Shown: one piece after another, positions 1 through 8,409 of the stretch
Layout: every line of letters begins with the position of its first letter
Numbering within the stretch: position 1 is the first letter of the stretch
Origin: Brevundimonas naejangsanensis
Lineage (GTDB): Bacteria > Pseudomonadota > Alphaproteobacteria > Caulobacterales > Caulobacteraceae
Assembly: GCF_003627995.1 (NCBI RefSeq)
Contig: NZ_CP032707.1
Coordinates: 1,416,501-1,480,500, forward strand
Direction: 5' to 3'
DNA: 64,000 nt
Program-made: the position numbers and the translations under genes
The notes under the pieces: model-generated
Seen by the model: the letters and a program-made list of their open reading frames with translations, nothing else
Told to the model about the DNA's origin: nothing
Databases searched by the model: none

Positions 1-662
1 TCGAACCGGCGCGGACGCTGAAGGTCGACAGCCCCTTCGACTATGCGACGAACAGCCGGGTCATCGTCGTCAACGATCTGGTCAAGGATGACCCGCGCCA
101 GATCGCGGCGGCCATGCGCGAACTGTTTCTGGCGGCGGGCGGCGGAGGCTTGGGCCTGTTCACCGCCATCCGGCGTCTGAAGGCGGTCTATGAGCGGCTG
201 GGACCGGAACTGGCGCGCGCGGGCCTGCCGCTCTACGCCCAGCACGTCGATCCGCTGGAGGTCGGGGCCTTGGTGGATGTCTTCAGGGCTGAGCGGGACA
301 GCTGTCTTTTGGGCACCGACGCCGTGCGCGACGGAGTGGACGTGCCGGGGCGGTCCTTGCGCGTTCTGGCCTTCGACCGCGTGCCGTGGCCGCGGCCTGA
401 CCTGCTGCACAAGGCGCGGCGCGAGCGGTTCGGCACGGGCTCGGGCGGTCGTTCGTGGGACGACGCCCTGGCGCGCGGGCGCATCGCCCAGGCCTTCGGC
501 CGCCTGATCCGCCGGGCGGACGACCGGGGCGTCTTCGTCATGCTGGACGCCGCCTGCCCGACCCGCCTGTTCGCCGCACTGCCGCCGGGGACCGAGGTGC
601 TGCGCCTGGGCCTGGCCGAGACGGTGGAGTTGACCAAGGCGTTCCTGGCGGAATCGAGCTGA
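1..662 (+). CDS. DinG/XPD-like ATP-dependent DNA helicase, C-terminal part (5' end outside window)
   Basis: The reading frame is open from the window edge (codons begin at base 3) and codes for about 219 residues. What is seen is the second helicase domain of a superfamily 2 iron-sulfur-type helicase: SPFDYATNSRVIVVNDL near the start, a motif IV-like segment (GGGGLGLFTAIRRL), motif V with GTDAVRDGVDVPG, and motif VI QAFGRLIRRADDRG. This order is characteristic of DinG/XPD-like helicases, which unwind DNA using ATP and act in repair or R-loop processing. The Walker A box, the DEAH box and any FeS cysteines would lie upstream and cannot be checked. A large palindromic repeat follows the stop codon. 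Confidence 0.85.
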   Translation, partial: EPARTLKVDSPFDYATNSRVIVVNDLVKDDPRQIAAAMRELFLAAGGGGLGLFTAIRRLKAVYERLGPELARAGLPLYAQHVDPLEVGALVDVFRAERDSCLLGTDAVRDGVDVPGRSLRVLAFDRVPWPRPDLLHKARRERFGTGSGGRSWDDALARGRIAQAFGRLIRRADDRGVFVMLDAACPTRLFAALPPGTEVLRLGLAETVELTKAFLAESS

Positions 663-670
663 AGCCTCCG

Positions 671-844
671 CCCCTTCCTCTTTCGTCATCCTCCGGCAAG
701 CCGCGCAGCGGCGCTGACCGGAGGACCCAGCGGCGCCGAAGGCGATCTTTGCTGCAAGCGTTGCGCGGGGGTTTTCGCCCTGACGGGCGCCGCTGGGTCC
801 CCCGGTCTCGCTCCGCTCGCCGGAGGATGACGAAAGAGGAGGGG
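671..844. repeat. Large imperfect inverted repeat (intergenic palindrome, about 60-bp arms)
   Basis: The left arm (about 671-736) and right arm (about 785-844) are reverse complements with few mismatches. Both carry the core TTTCGTCATCCTCCGG or its complement at their outer parts and CCCAGCGGCGCC or its complement at their inner parts. The loop is about 48 bp. The element fills the gap between the helicase and the ybaK-like gene and can fold into a long hairpin, which could end helicase transcription. It looks like a dispersed intergenic repeat, but I see no second copy of this type in the window. Confidence 0.8.
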
Positions 845-905
845 TCTATACGTCATCGTCTCATTGGCTATTCAGGGCGCTGCGCTTCAAACCGACCTAA
901 GCCCC

Positions 906-1379
906 ATGTCCCGCACCACCCCCGCCACCGTCGCCCTGACCAAGGCCGGCGTCGCCTTCGAGCTGCATCCCTATGACTACGATCCCGACGCGCCGCGCGT
1001 GGGTCTGCAGGCGGCCGAGGCCTTGGGCTGGGCCCCCGAGCAGGTGCTCAAGACGCTGATGACTCTGGTGGACGCCAAGCCCGTCTGCGTCGTCGTGCCG
1101 TCGGACTGCGAGGTCGGCATGAAGAAGCTGGCCGCCGCCGCCGGGGGCAAGTCGGCGCAGATGATGAAGCCCGCCGACGCCGAGCGCCTGACCGGCTTCA
1201 AGGTCGGCGGCGTCAGCCCCTTCGGCCAGAGGAGGGCGGTCCCGACCTTCATCGACGAGACGGCGGTGCTGTTCGAGCGGGTGCTGATCAACGGCGGCCA
1301 GCGCGGCCTGCTTCTGGAACTGGCGCCGGACGAGGCGGCGCGGGCCTGCGCGGCGACGTGGGCGGACCTGACGGCGTAA
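906..1379 (+). CDS. ybaK: YbaK/EbsC-family aminoacyl-tRNA deacylase (Cys-tRNA(Pro) type)
   Basis: A 157-residue protein with the single-domain YbaK layout. The signatures are the conserved lysine region (VGMKKLAAAAGGKSAQMM, near residues 76-93) and the GGVSPFG loop, which line the editing pocket. YbaK proteins hydrolyse mischarged tRNA in the cytoplasm, classically Cys-tRNA(Pro). The start at 906 (MSRTTPATVAL) was preferred over an in-frame ATG at 864, because family members begin just before the TPAT segment. No strong ribosome site is visible. The gene stands alone between two palindromic repeats. The family is certain; the exact tRNA substrate is inferred from the family. Confidence 0.9.
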   Translation: MSRTTPATVALTKAGVAFELHPYDYDPDAPRVGLQAAEALGWAPEQVLKTLMTLVDAKPVCVVVPSDCEVGMKKLAAAAGGKSAQMMKPADAERLTGFKVGGVSPFGQRRAVPTFIDETAVLFERVLINGGQRGLLLELAPDEAARACAATWADLTA

Positions 1380-1387
1380 GGCGACGT

Positions 1388-1535
1388 CCCCTTCTCCCCT
1401 TGTGGGAGAAGGTGGCCCGTCAGGGCCGGATGAGGGGTCTCGCCGAAATCTGATGAAGGATTCGCGTTTCTAGCGTCCCGCGACCCCTCATCCGTCAGGC
1501 TTCGCCTGCCACCTTCTCCCACAAGGGGAGAAGGA
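1388..1535. repeat. Inverted repeat between ybaK-like and DUF2125 genes
   Basis: The arms at about 1388-1439 and 1482-1535 are near-perfect reverse complements. Their outer parts read CCCCTTCTCCCCTTGTGGGA and its complement, and their inner parts GGATGAGGGGTC and its complement. Each arm also contains its own short hairpin (TTCTCCC...GGGAGAA). It is likely a mobile-derived intergenic repeat that doubles as a transcription terminator for the upstream gene. Confidence 0.8.
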
Positions 1536-1599
1536 TGCGCGCCTGCCCTTATGGCGCCCCCGATCCATGCGCTATAGGGGCCGCGAACCTGGAGTTTTC

Positions 1600-2658
1600 A
1601 TGACCGACGCGCCCCCGCATCACAGCCGCAAGGGACTGATCGTCCCCTTCGCCATCGTCGCCGTCGGCCTGGCCCTGTGGACCGGCTGGTGGTTCTATCT
1701 GACGCGTCAGATCGAGACCCGGCTGGAGGCCAAGGTCGCCGGGCTGGAGCAGGCGGGCTGGCGCGTGACCCACGCGGACCTGCGCACCACGGGCTGGCCC
1801 ATGCACGCACGGGTGACGATCCGGCACCTGGATGTCGTCGCCCCCTCCGGCCACGCCGTGGCCGCGCCGGTCGTGATCGCCCAGGCCAACGCCTATAATC
1901 CGACCCGCTGGGTCATGGCGGCGCCGGACGGCCTGGTCGTCACGCGCGGCGTCAAGGGCAAGGCGGCGATCCGCGCCGAGGGCATCCGCATGAGCGTGCA
2001 CGGCCTGACCCAGCGCTGGCCCAACGTCGCCCTGGAGCTGGAGAAGCCGGTCTTCACCGCCCTGCCGGGGGCCGAGCCCTTCCCGCTGAAACAGGCGGGG
2101 CTGGTGCAATTCTACATGCGGCCGCACCTCGTGGGCTCCGACACGCCGACCGACGACGTCGACGTCCTGTTCCGCCTGGTCGACGCCGAGGGGCGGCCGG
2201 GCGGCCCGGTCGAGGGCTTCGCCCAGTCGGGCAAGCTGAACGCCCAGATCGAGGCGGTCATCGAGAAGGCCTCGGCCCTGCGCCGGGGCGCGGACGCCCA
2301 CGGCCTGCTGAGCGCCTGGACGGCGGCGGGGGGGCGCTTCATCGACGTGAAGGGCGAACTGGGCGCGGGCGAGAGCAAGGCCTTCGTCTCGGCCGAAAGC
2401 CTGTCGGCCGACGACAAGGGGCGGCTGGAAGGCCAGGTCTTCGTGCGGGCCGAGAAGCCGCTGGCGGCCATCGTCGGCCTGGCGGGCGCCCAGCAGGGCG
2501 GCGCGCTCGACCGCGCCGCCGCCGCCAAGGCCGCCGCCGCCACGCCGCAGGGCGGGACCGGCGCGGACGGCCAGGGCGTCGAGCTCTCCATCCTGTTCCG
2601 CGACGGCCGCACCTATCTGGGGCCCTTCGCCCTGGCGCCTGCGCCGCAGCTGTTCTGA
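1600..2658 (+). CDS. DUF2125 domain-containing membrane-anchored protein
   Basis: A 352-residue protein. One N-terminal membrane helix (about residues 11-31, IVPFAIVAVGLALWTGWWFY) is followed by a large soluble, presumably periplasmic domain with the DUF2125 pattern (GWRVTHADLRTTGWPMHARVTI, and NPTRWVMAAPDGLVVTRG). DUF2125 is common in Alphaproteobacteria and its function is unknown; the repetitive beta-strand character resembles AsmA-like envelope proteins. The start at 1600 is supported by GGAG at 1591-1594. The ATG at 1567 has no such site. The stop overlaps the next start by one base (TGATG), indicating co-transcription with the following gene and probably with hisC. Confidence 0.85.
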   Translation: MTDAPPHHSRKGLIVPFAIVAVGLALWTGWWFYLTRQIETRLEAKVAGLEQAGWRVTHADLRTTGWPMHARVTIRHLDVVAPSGHAVAAPVVIAQANAYNPTRWVMAAPDGLVVTRGVKGKAAIRAEGIRMSVHGLTQRWPNVALELEKPVFTALPGAEPFPLKQAGLVQFYMRPHLVGSDTPTDDVDVLFRLVDAEGRPGGPVEGFAQSGKLNAQIEAVIEKASALRRGADAHGLLSAWTAAGGRFIDVKGELGAGESKAFVSAESLSADDKGRLEGQVFVRAEKPLAAIVGLAGAQQGGALDRAAAAKAAAATPQGGTGADGQGVELSILFRDGRTYLGPFALAPAPQLF

Positions 2659-3338
2659 TGCTGACGGAGCCGCCCGCCGACGAAGAACGCCTGGCGCTGG
2701 AGCAGGCCGTGGCGGTCGCCGCGCGCGCCCGGCTGGCGGCGGGAGGGCGCGGCTCGCTCGACGGCGACGCCATCGCCTTGCGGGCGGTCTTGGGCGGGAT
2801 GGGCCCGGCGGAGAAGGCGGCGGTGCGCGCCGTCCTGGGGCGGCTTGAGGCGGCCGCTGGACGCCCTCTGGTCGCCTGCGGCGCCCTGGCCCAGGTGTTG
2901 GCGGCCGATCGCTGGGGTCTGGCGGCGCGTCCGCTGGCCGAGGCGGATCAGGCGCTTACGGCGGCGCGGGAGGGGGCGCGCGCCCTGATCGACCTGTCGA
3001 CGCGGCCGTGGTGGGGACGGCTGCTCGCCCTGCCCATGCTCAAGGTGATCGCCGCCCTGCCGGACGACGCGGCGGGATCGCCGCGCGCCCTCATGGTTTC
3101 GACCGAGACGCCGGGGCCGACCGGCGACGATCGCACCTTCTGGGTCACCGACAGCGCCTGGCCCGACGCCCGCATCGTCGAGGCCCTGGGCCAGGCGGGC
3201 CTGGCGGCCGAGTTCCTGGCGGGCGGCGGCGGGTTGAAGCTGTTCGTCCTGACGGGTTATGTGCAGGCGGAAGACCCTCGGCTGGCGGGCGCGCCCGGCG
3301 GCCTGACCGGCGTCATCGGCGCCGCGCCGGTCTTCTGA
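2658..3338 (+). CDS. Conserved hypothetical protein with PheA/chorismate-mutase-like flavour
   Basis: A 226-residue protein without signal peptide or membrane helix. The N-terminal 100 residues are helical and alanine-rich. The C-terminal half has a compact pattern (STETPGPTGDDRTFWVTDS, then GGGLKLFVLTGYV) that resembles the regulatory part of prephenate dehydratase/chorismate mutase-like proteins. I cannot see the catalytic residues of a real chorismate mutase. Its start is coupled to DUF2125 through TGATG, and hisC begins 29 bp downstream. HisC enzymes often also transaminate aromatic precursors, so a link to aromatic amino acid metabolism is plausible but unproven. Confidence 0.6.
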   Translation: MLTEPPADEERLALEQAVAVAARARLAAGGRGSLDGDAIALRAVLGGMGPAEKAAVRAVLGRLEAAAGRPLVACGALAQVLAADRWGLAARPLAEADQALTAAREGARALIDLSTRPWWGRLLALPMLKVIAALPDDAAGSPRALMVSTETPGPTGDDRTFWVTDSAWPDARIVEALGQAGLAAEFLAGGGGLKLFVLTGYVQAEDPRLAGAPGGLTGVIGAAPVF

Positions 3339-3367
3339 ACCTCAGCGGCCGACAGGATGACCCGCCC

Positions 3368-4489
3368 ATGACCGAAGCGAACGCGCCCAAGCCCGGGTTC
3401 GGTCCTGGCCCGGAGCCGAAACGCGGCATCCTGGACATCGCCCCCTACGTCGGCGGCAAGAGCGCCATCGCCGGTGTGGCCAAGCCGATCAAGCTGTCGT
3501 CCAACGAGAACGCCCTGGGCGCCGGCGAGAAGGCGCGCGAGGCCTACGCCGCTGCCGTCGCCTCGATCCACCTCTATCCCGACGGCCGGGCCGACCGCCT
3601 GCGCGCAGCCGTGGCCAAGGCGCACGGGCTGGAGCCTGAGCGGCTGATCTTCGGCAACGGCTCGGACGAGGTCTTCGCCCTGCTGAACCAGACCTATCTG
3701 GAGGCCGGGGACAACATCGTCACCAGCCAGTACGCATTCGTCGCCTATCAGATCTCGGCCCGCGCCTGTCAGGCCGAGGTCCGGCAGGCGGCCGAGCCCG
3801 ATTTCCGCGTCGACGTCGACGCCATGCTGGCCCTGGTCGATGGCCGGACCCGGCTGGTCTATCTGTCGAACCCGGCCAATCCGACCGGCAGCTTCGCCAC
3901 GGGCGAGGAGATTCGCCGCCTGCACGCGGGCCTGCCGCCGCACGTCCTCCTGGTCATCGACGAGGCCTACGCCGAGTTCGTCACCGAGCCGGAGTGGGAG
4001 AGCGCCTTCGGCCTGGCGCGCGAGGCGTCCAACCTGGTCGTCACCCGCACCTTCTCCAAGCTGCACGGCCTGGGCGGCCTGCGGGTCGGCTTCGGCTACG
4101 CGCCCCTGGCGGTCGAGCAGGCCATCGACCGCATCCGCCTGCCGTTCAACGTCTCCGTGCCGGGGATCGAGGCGGCCATCGCCGCCCTGGGCGACGAGGC
4201 GCACCAGAAGGCCTCGCGCGACCTGGTGGCCGAATGGCGGCCGCGCCTGACCCAGGCGATCCGGGGCTTCGGCTTCGAGGTCCTTCCGGCGGCGGGCAAC
4301 TTCATCCTGATCCGCTTCCCCGACGAAAGGCGCACCGCCTCGGCGGCGCATGACTATCTGCAGTCCAGGGGGATCATCGTGCGCGGGGTCGGCGGCTACG
4401 GCCTGCCGGACTGCCTGCGGGTCACCGTCGGCACGGCGGATCAGAACCGCGCCGTCATCGACGCGCTCAGCGAGTTCGCGGCCATCTGA
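3368..4489 (+). CDS. hisC: Histidinol-phosphate aminotransferase
   Basis: A 373-residue class I/II PLP aminotransferase. Visible features are the substrate loop LSSNENALGAGEKA, GNGSDEVF, the NPTG motif (NPANPTGSF), IDEAYAEF, and the PLP lysine at about residue 231 in TRTFSKLHGLGGLRVG. The length matches HisC. It converts imidazole-acetol phosphate and glutamate to histidinol phosphate in histidine synthesis; some alphaproteobacterial members also act on aromatic keto acids. The start at 3368 (MTEANAPKPGF) lies just after the preceding gene. Possible membership of an aromatic amino acid operon is suggested by the upstream PheA-like protein. Confidence 0.92.
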   Translation: MTEANAPKPGFGPGPEPKRGILDIAPYVGGKSAIAGVAKPIKLSSNENALGAGEKAREAYAAAVASIHLYPDGRADRLRAAVAKAHGLEPERLIFGNGSDEVFALLNQTYLEAGDNIVTSQYAFVAYQISARACQAEVRQAAEPDFRVDVDAMLALVDGRTRLVYLSNPANPTGSFATGEEIRRLHAGLPPHVLLVIDEAYAEFVTEPEWESAFGLAREASNLVVTRTFSKLHGLGGLRVGFGYAPLAVEQAIDRIRLPFNVSVPGIEAAIAALGDEAHQKASRDLVAEWRPRLTQAIRGFGFEVLPAAGNFILIRFPDERRTASAAHDYLQSRGIIVRGVGGYGLPDCLRVTVGTADQNRAVIDALSEFAAI

Positions 4490-4495
4490 TCCGGG

Positions 4496-5290
4496 TCAGT
4501 CGCCGCTGTTGAAGCGGACCACGCCGATGATCCCGGCGCGCCAGACGTGGTCGTCGTCGATCAGGGGGCTGTCCTGGACGTCGCCGAGCCGCTGCTCATA
4601 GTTGACGAAGGCGCCCAGGCCGAAGCGGTCGCCGACCGAAATGGCCAGCAGGGCCGCCGCCCCGGCCGCCGACAGTCCGCCCGACGGGGCGAAGGCGGCG
4701 TAGCCGCTGCTCGCGGCCTCCTGGGCGGTGACGCCGTAGTAGCGCCGGGCCCGCTTGTCGTCGCCGCCGCGCATATAGGCCAGGGTCTGCAGCAGGCCGA
4801 CGCGCGTCACGCCCTGGTGGCCGACGGAGCCGTAGTATTCCAGGCCGGCGTCGTCGCCGGTGGCGTCGTGCTGGACGCGGCCTCCAACCACCACGTTCCC
4901 CGGCAGCCGCTTGAAGGCGTAAAGGGCCGCGTCGGCGCCCAGGCCGGGCCGGTCCATGCCGTCCACCTCCCCGGCGGAGAAGCGCGGGCGAAGCTGCGCT
5001 CCGGCGTGAAAGTCGTCGCGCTTGACCGCGTTCCAGCCGATCCCGTCCAGTCCGTTGGCGTAGAGGATGTCGCGATAGGAGGCCGAGCCCCAGGCGGTGA
5101 CATTGGCCTGGTCGCCGTCCTTGCCAGACACGCTGAAGCCGCGCACCACCCCGCCGCCGACGTCGACCTTCCACGTCCGGGGCGTCTCGACCGCCGCGAA
5201 GGGCTGCGACTGGCCCAGGGCGCTCGAGGCCGGCAGGCTCACAAGGGCGACGCTCAGGACGGCAAGACGGAAGGCGACGCTTGAAGGCAT
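4496..5290 (-). CDS. MipA/OmpV-family outer-membrane protein
   Basis: A 264-residue protein with a signal peptide (FRLAVLSVALVSLPASSALG, cleavage near residue 26). Alternating beta strands follow, rich in glycine and aromatic residues, with GGGVVRGFSVSGKDGD, a GAQLRPRFSAGEVDG segment and a C-terminal strand ending VVRFNSGD. This is the MipA (MltA-interacting) or OmpV pattern: a barrel in the outer membrane, sometimes linked to murein hydrolase scaffolding or small-molecule uptake. It is the last gene of the ftsE-ftsX-ydcF-plsC cluster, 44 bp after plsC. Its stop (4496-4498) lies a few bases from that of convergent hisC. Confidence 0.75.
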   Translation of the reverse strand: MPSSVAFRLAVLSVALVSLPASSALGQSQPFAAVETPRTWKVDVGGGVVRGFSVSGKDGDQANVTAWGSASYRDILYANGLDGIGWNAVKRDDFHAGAQLRPRFSAGEVDGMDRPGLGADAALYAFKRLPGNVVVGGRVQHDATGDDAGLEYYGSVGHQGVTRVGLLQTLAYMRGGDDKRARRYYGVTAQEAASSGYAAFAPSGGLSAAGAAALLAISVGDRFGLGAFVNYEQRLGDVQDSPLIDDDHVWRAGIIGVVRFNSGD

Positions 5291-5334
5291 GAACAGGTCC
5301 CAGGTCAACGGCTGATGAACTGGGCCTGCAAAGC

Positions 5335-6048
5335 CTAGGTTTTGGGCTGCAACAAGGCGTTGGAGGCCGTCTCGATGCGGTTTTCCAGCTCGCTCATGAA
5401 CTCGGGGCGCTTCAGTCCGGCGGGGATGGGCGGCAGGAATTCGAACACCACCGTGCCCGGATAGCGCCTGAAGCCGCGGGCGGGCCAGTGCACGCCCGAG
5501 TTGGTCGCCACCGGCCAGCAGGGCGCCCCCAGGTCGCGATACAGAGCCATCACCCCGGGCTTGTAGTCGGGCGCGGCGCCGACCTCGGCGCGGGTGCCTT
5601 CGGGGAAGATGAAGATCTGGCGCTGCTCGGCGGCGCGGGCGCGCGCCTGTTTGACCATATCCTTCAACGCCTTGGAGTGGGCGGCCCGGTCGACGGCGAT
5701 CATGTTGGTCTTCCAGGCGAACCAGCCGAAGAAGGGAATCGGCTGCAGCTCCTTCTTCATGATGACGCAGGGGTCGGGCAGGACGACGAAGGGGATGATG
5801 ACGTCCAGCATGCTCTGATGCTTGCACGCCACCAGGGCCGCGTGCGGCGGCCGGTGCTCGAGGCCGCGCAGCTCGACCTTCACCCCGGCGATCCAGCGCA
5901 GGCCGAACAGGACGAAGCGCGCCCACTGCTTGATCACGCCCATTGCCGGCCGGTGCGGCATCAGCAGCGCCGGCGACAGAAGGACGGCGAACAGCGGCAT
6001 CGACAGATAGAGCCACAGGGTGAAGAGCAGGGAGCGGAGGATGATCAT
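5335..6048 (-). CDS. plsC: 1-acyl-sn-glycerol-3-phosphate acyltransferase
   Basis: A 237-residue membrane protein with an N-terminal hydrophobic stretch (LLFTLWLYLSMPLFAVLLSP). The acyltransferase boxes are HQSMLD (H77 and D82, the HX4D catalytic pair) and FPEGTR (about 148-153, phosphate binding). It transfers an acyl chain to lysophosphatidic acid, making phosphatidic acid at the inner membrane. Its start overlaps the stop of the upstream ydcF-like gene by 4 bp, so the two are translationally coupled. Linkage to ftsEX places phospholipid synthesis next to division genes. Confidence 0.92.
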   Translation of the reverse strand: MIILRSLLFTLWLYLSMPLFAVLLSPALLMPHRPAMGVIKQWARFVLFGLRWIAGVKVELRGLEHRPPHAALVACKHQSMLDVIIPFVVLPDPCVIMKKELQPIPFFGWFAWKTNMIAVDRAAHSKALKDMVKQARARAAEQRQIFIFPEGTRAEVGAAPDYKPGVMALYRDLGAPCWPVATNSGVHWPARGFRRYPGTVVFEFLPPIPAGLKRPEFMSELENRIETASNALLQPKT

Positions 6049-6695
6049 GCGGAGGGGTTCGCGACGGGCTCGGCGTGGGATGGGGCGGCGGCGTCGGGGC
6101 GCTCGGGATGGCGGCCGGTCAGCCGGTGCATCGCCTCACGGCCGAGGACGGCCAGGTATTTCATGTATTCCAGCGTCATGCGCCGCGCCGTTTCGGCCGC
6201 CCGCCACCAGCGGGAATTGTCCAGCGACGGGGTCGAGACGGCGTAGGGCGTCAGCCGCACTCCCGGCGCGGCGCCCCGGATCTCCAGCAGGCTGCGCGGC
6301 ATGTGATAGTCGGAGGTGACCACGATCAGGCTGTCATAGCCCTTGGACCGCGCCCAGGCGGCGATCTCCTGGGCGTTGCCGACGGTGTTCTCGGCCTCGA
6401 AGCCCAGGTCGACGCAGCAGTTGAACAGCTTCTTCGACCCCGGCGTCAGGGCGCGCAGCTCCTGGCGGCGCACCTCGCGGTTGACGCCCGAGATCAGCAC
6501 CCGGTCGCCCTTGTCCTGCTCCAGCAGGCGGATGGCGGCGTTGACGCGCTCGGCCGAGGGGCCGGTCAGGGCCACGATGGCGTCGGCGCGCGCGGGTTCG
6601 GGCGCGGGCGTGAAGCCGCGCACCCGCTCGGCGAAGACGAACAGGCCGACCAGCCACATCAGCGCCACCACGGCGATCAGCGTCAGGAACTTCAT
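6045..6695 (-). CDS. YdcF-like protein (DUF218 domain)
   Basis: A 216-residue protein with an N-terminal membrane helix (residues 4-21) followed by a DUF218 domain: ADAIVALTG, RVLISGVNREV, the ENTVGNAQEIAAWA segment and VVTSDYHMPRSLLE. DUF218 proteins such as YdcF, SanA and ElyC face the periplasm and affect envelope integrity or bind nucleotides; none has a settled enzyme activity. It starts 9 bp after the ftsX stop and overlaps plsC by 4 bp, so it belongs to the ftsEX-plsC operon. A role in envelope building at division is inferred from that context. Confidence 0.85.
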   Translation of the reverse strand: MKFLTLIAVVALMWLVGLFVFAERVRGFTPAPEPARADAIVALTGPSAERVNAAIRLLEQDKGDRVLISGVNREVRRQELRALTPGSKKLFNCCVDLGFEAENTVGNAQEIAAWARSKGYDSLIVVTSDYHMPRSLLEIRGAAPGVRLTPYAVSTPSLDNSRWWRAAETARRMTLEYMKYLAVLGREAMHRLTGRHPERPDAAAPSHAEPVANPSA

Positions 6696-6704
6696 AGCGT
6701 CTAA

Positions 6705-7586
6705 CTAGCTACGCCCGCTCAGCTTCGCCAGCGCCGTGAAGCGGGCCGAGAGCGCGGCGACGCCCAGCGCCAGGATCGGGCAGGCGGTCAGGACCAGCAG
6801 ATCGACATAGGCCAGGGGCAGGGCGGGGGTCAGGCCGCCTTCGCCGCCCGCCAGCCGCAGTCCCGCCAGCAGCAGGGCGGCCGTGGCCGCCCCCGTCGCG
6901 CCCGCCGTCCCGGCCAGGGCGCCGAAGCGGCGCTCGAACAGGCCCGCGATCCGCCCGTCCGAGGCGCCGTTCAGGCTCAGGGTGTCGATCACCGCGGCCT
7001 GGGCCGCTAGCCCCGCCCGGGTGGCATAGGCGATGGCGGCTCCCGTCGCCGCCGCGATCAGCAGGAAGGCCGCTCCGGCCAGGGCGGTGATGACCCCGGC
7101 CGCGCGCTCGACCTCGCCGCGCCACAGGCTGTGGTCGTCGACCGAGGCGTCCAGCCCCGCCTCGGCCAGGGCGCGGCTCAGGCTCGGGGCGCTGGCGGGC
7201 GCCTTGGGGTCCAGGTGGACCACGACCAGATGCGGCAGGGGCAGGTCCGGCAGGGCCGCCTCGCCCACCCAGGGGCGCAGCAGGCCTTCCGCCGCCTTGC
7301 GGTCCAGGGCCTCGGCCTCGGCCACCCCCTTGACCCCGGCCAGGGTCTCGGCGGCGCGGGCGGCGGCGGCCGGGCCGGTCTCGTCGACGCGCGGCCGCAC
7401 CTGGACCGTCGCCTCGGCCCGCAGCTGGCGCGCCCAGCCGTGCGCCGCGCGATCGGCGGCCAGGGCGCCCACGGCGGCGATCGAGGCCAGGAAGCACAGC
7501 ACGGCGATGACCACGACCAGCCAGCGCTCGCCGCCCGCTTCGCGCGGCAGCAGCTCCGGCTCCGAACGGCGCAGGCGGCCGATCAT
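6705..7586 (-). CDS. ftsX: Cell division ABC transporter permease-like protein FtsX
   Basis: A 293-residue protein with the FtsX topology. There is a cytoplasmic N-terminus, a first helix at about 25-45 (VVVIAVLCFLASIAAVGALA), a periplasmic domain of about 110 residues, and three further helices in the C-terminal half. FtsX works with FtsE at the divisome: ATP hydrolysis moves the periplasmic loop, which activates murein hydrolases. Its start overlaps the ftsE stop by 4 bp (ATGA, 7583-7586), so translation depends on ftsE being read through to its end. This matters because ftsE appears frameshifted here. Confidence 0.9.
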   Translation of the reverse strand: MIGRLRRSEPELLPREAGGERWLVVVIAVLCFLASIAAVGALAADRAAHGWARQLRAEATVQVRPRVDETGPAAAARAAETLAGVKGVAEAEALDRKAAEGLLRPWVGEAALPDLPLPHLVVVHLDPKAPASAPSLSRALAEAGLDASVDDHSLWRGEVERAAGVITALAGAAFLLIAAATGAAIAYATRAGLAAQAAVIDTLSLNGASDGRIAGLFERRFGALAGTAGATGAATAALLLAGLRLAGGEGGLTPALPLAYVDLLVLTACPILALGVAALSARFTALAKLSGRS

Positions 7587-8340
7587 GCGATTGCCTCCGG
7601 TTCGACGCCCGCATCGACGGGAGCGGAGCGAGGCGCGAGAATCTGCTCCAGCCGCCCGCCTTCCAGCCGCAGGACGGCCGCCCCGCTGCGCTCGGCCAGG
7701 GCCTCGTCGTGGCTGGCGATCAGCACGGTGGCGCCCAGCTTGTTCAGCGACTGGAACAGCCGCATCAGCTTCTCGCCCATGGCGCGGTCGACGCTGCCGG
7801 TCGGCTCGTCGGCCAGGATCAGGCGCGGCCGGGTGACCACGGCGCGGGCGATGGCCAGGCGCTGCTTCTCGCCGCCCGACAGGGTGGGGGCCGGGCGTCC
7901 ATCCGACCGCCCAGGCCGACCCAGCGCAGCATCTCCTGCACGTCGGCGGCGTAGTCGGCGGGGCGCTCGCCCGCCAGGCGCAGCGGCAGGGCGGCGTTGT
8001 CGAAGGCCGAGAGATGGTCCAGCAGGCGGAAATCCTGGAAGATGACGCCCATGCGGCGGCGCAGGGCCGGGACCTCGCGGCGCGGCAGATGGGTCACCTC
8101 GCGGCCGAACAGGCTGATTCGTCCCGCCTGGGGCCGCGCCGCCAGGGTCAGCAGCCGCAGCAGGGAGGACTTGCCCGCGCCCGAGGGTCCGGTAAGGAAG
8201 TGGAAAGAGCCATGAGGCAAGCTAAGGTTAACGTCCCGCAGCACGGCGGGCCTGTCCGCATAGCCGAAGCCCACGCCCCTGAGGCAGACGGCGTCAGGCG
8301 CGGAATCAGGGTCGGCGGCGCGGCGGTTCGGATCAGGCAT
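7583..8340 (-). CDS. ftsE: Cell division ATP-binding protein FtsE (frameshifted as sequenced)
   Basis: Two overlapping frames together give one FtsE ATPase of about 250 residues. The first (from 8340) carries Walker A GPSGAGKSS and the Q-loop VIFQDFRLLD. The second (to 7583) carries Walker B LILADEPTG and the H-loop IASHDEA. The ABC signature LSGGEKQR can only be read after one base is inserted near 7886-7890, a run of five G on the plus strand (five C in the coding strand). The first frame otherwise runs on to about 7819 with unrelated residues. FtsE powers FtsX at the divisome. A miscalled homopolymer is the simplest explanation; a true inactivating deletion is less likely because FtsE is important in this group. 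Confidence 0.88.
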
Positions 8341-8409
8341 CGGGTTTCGTATTGGACCGGGGCGTTACGCCGCGACAGGAGGGGGCGATAAGCCTCGCAG
8401 TCAGCTGAC

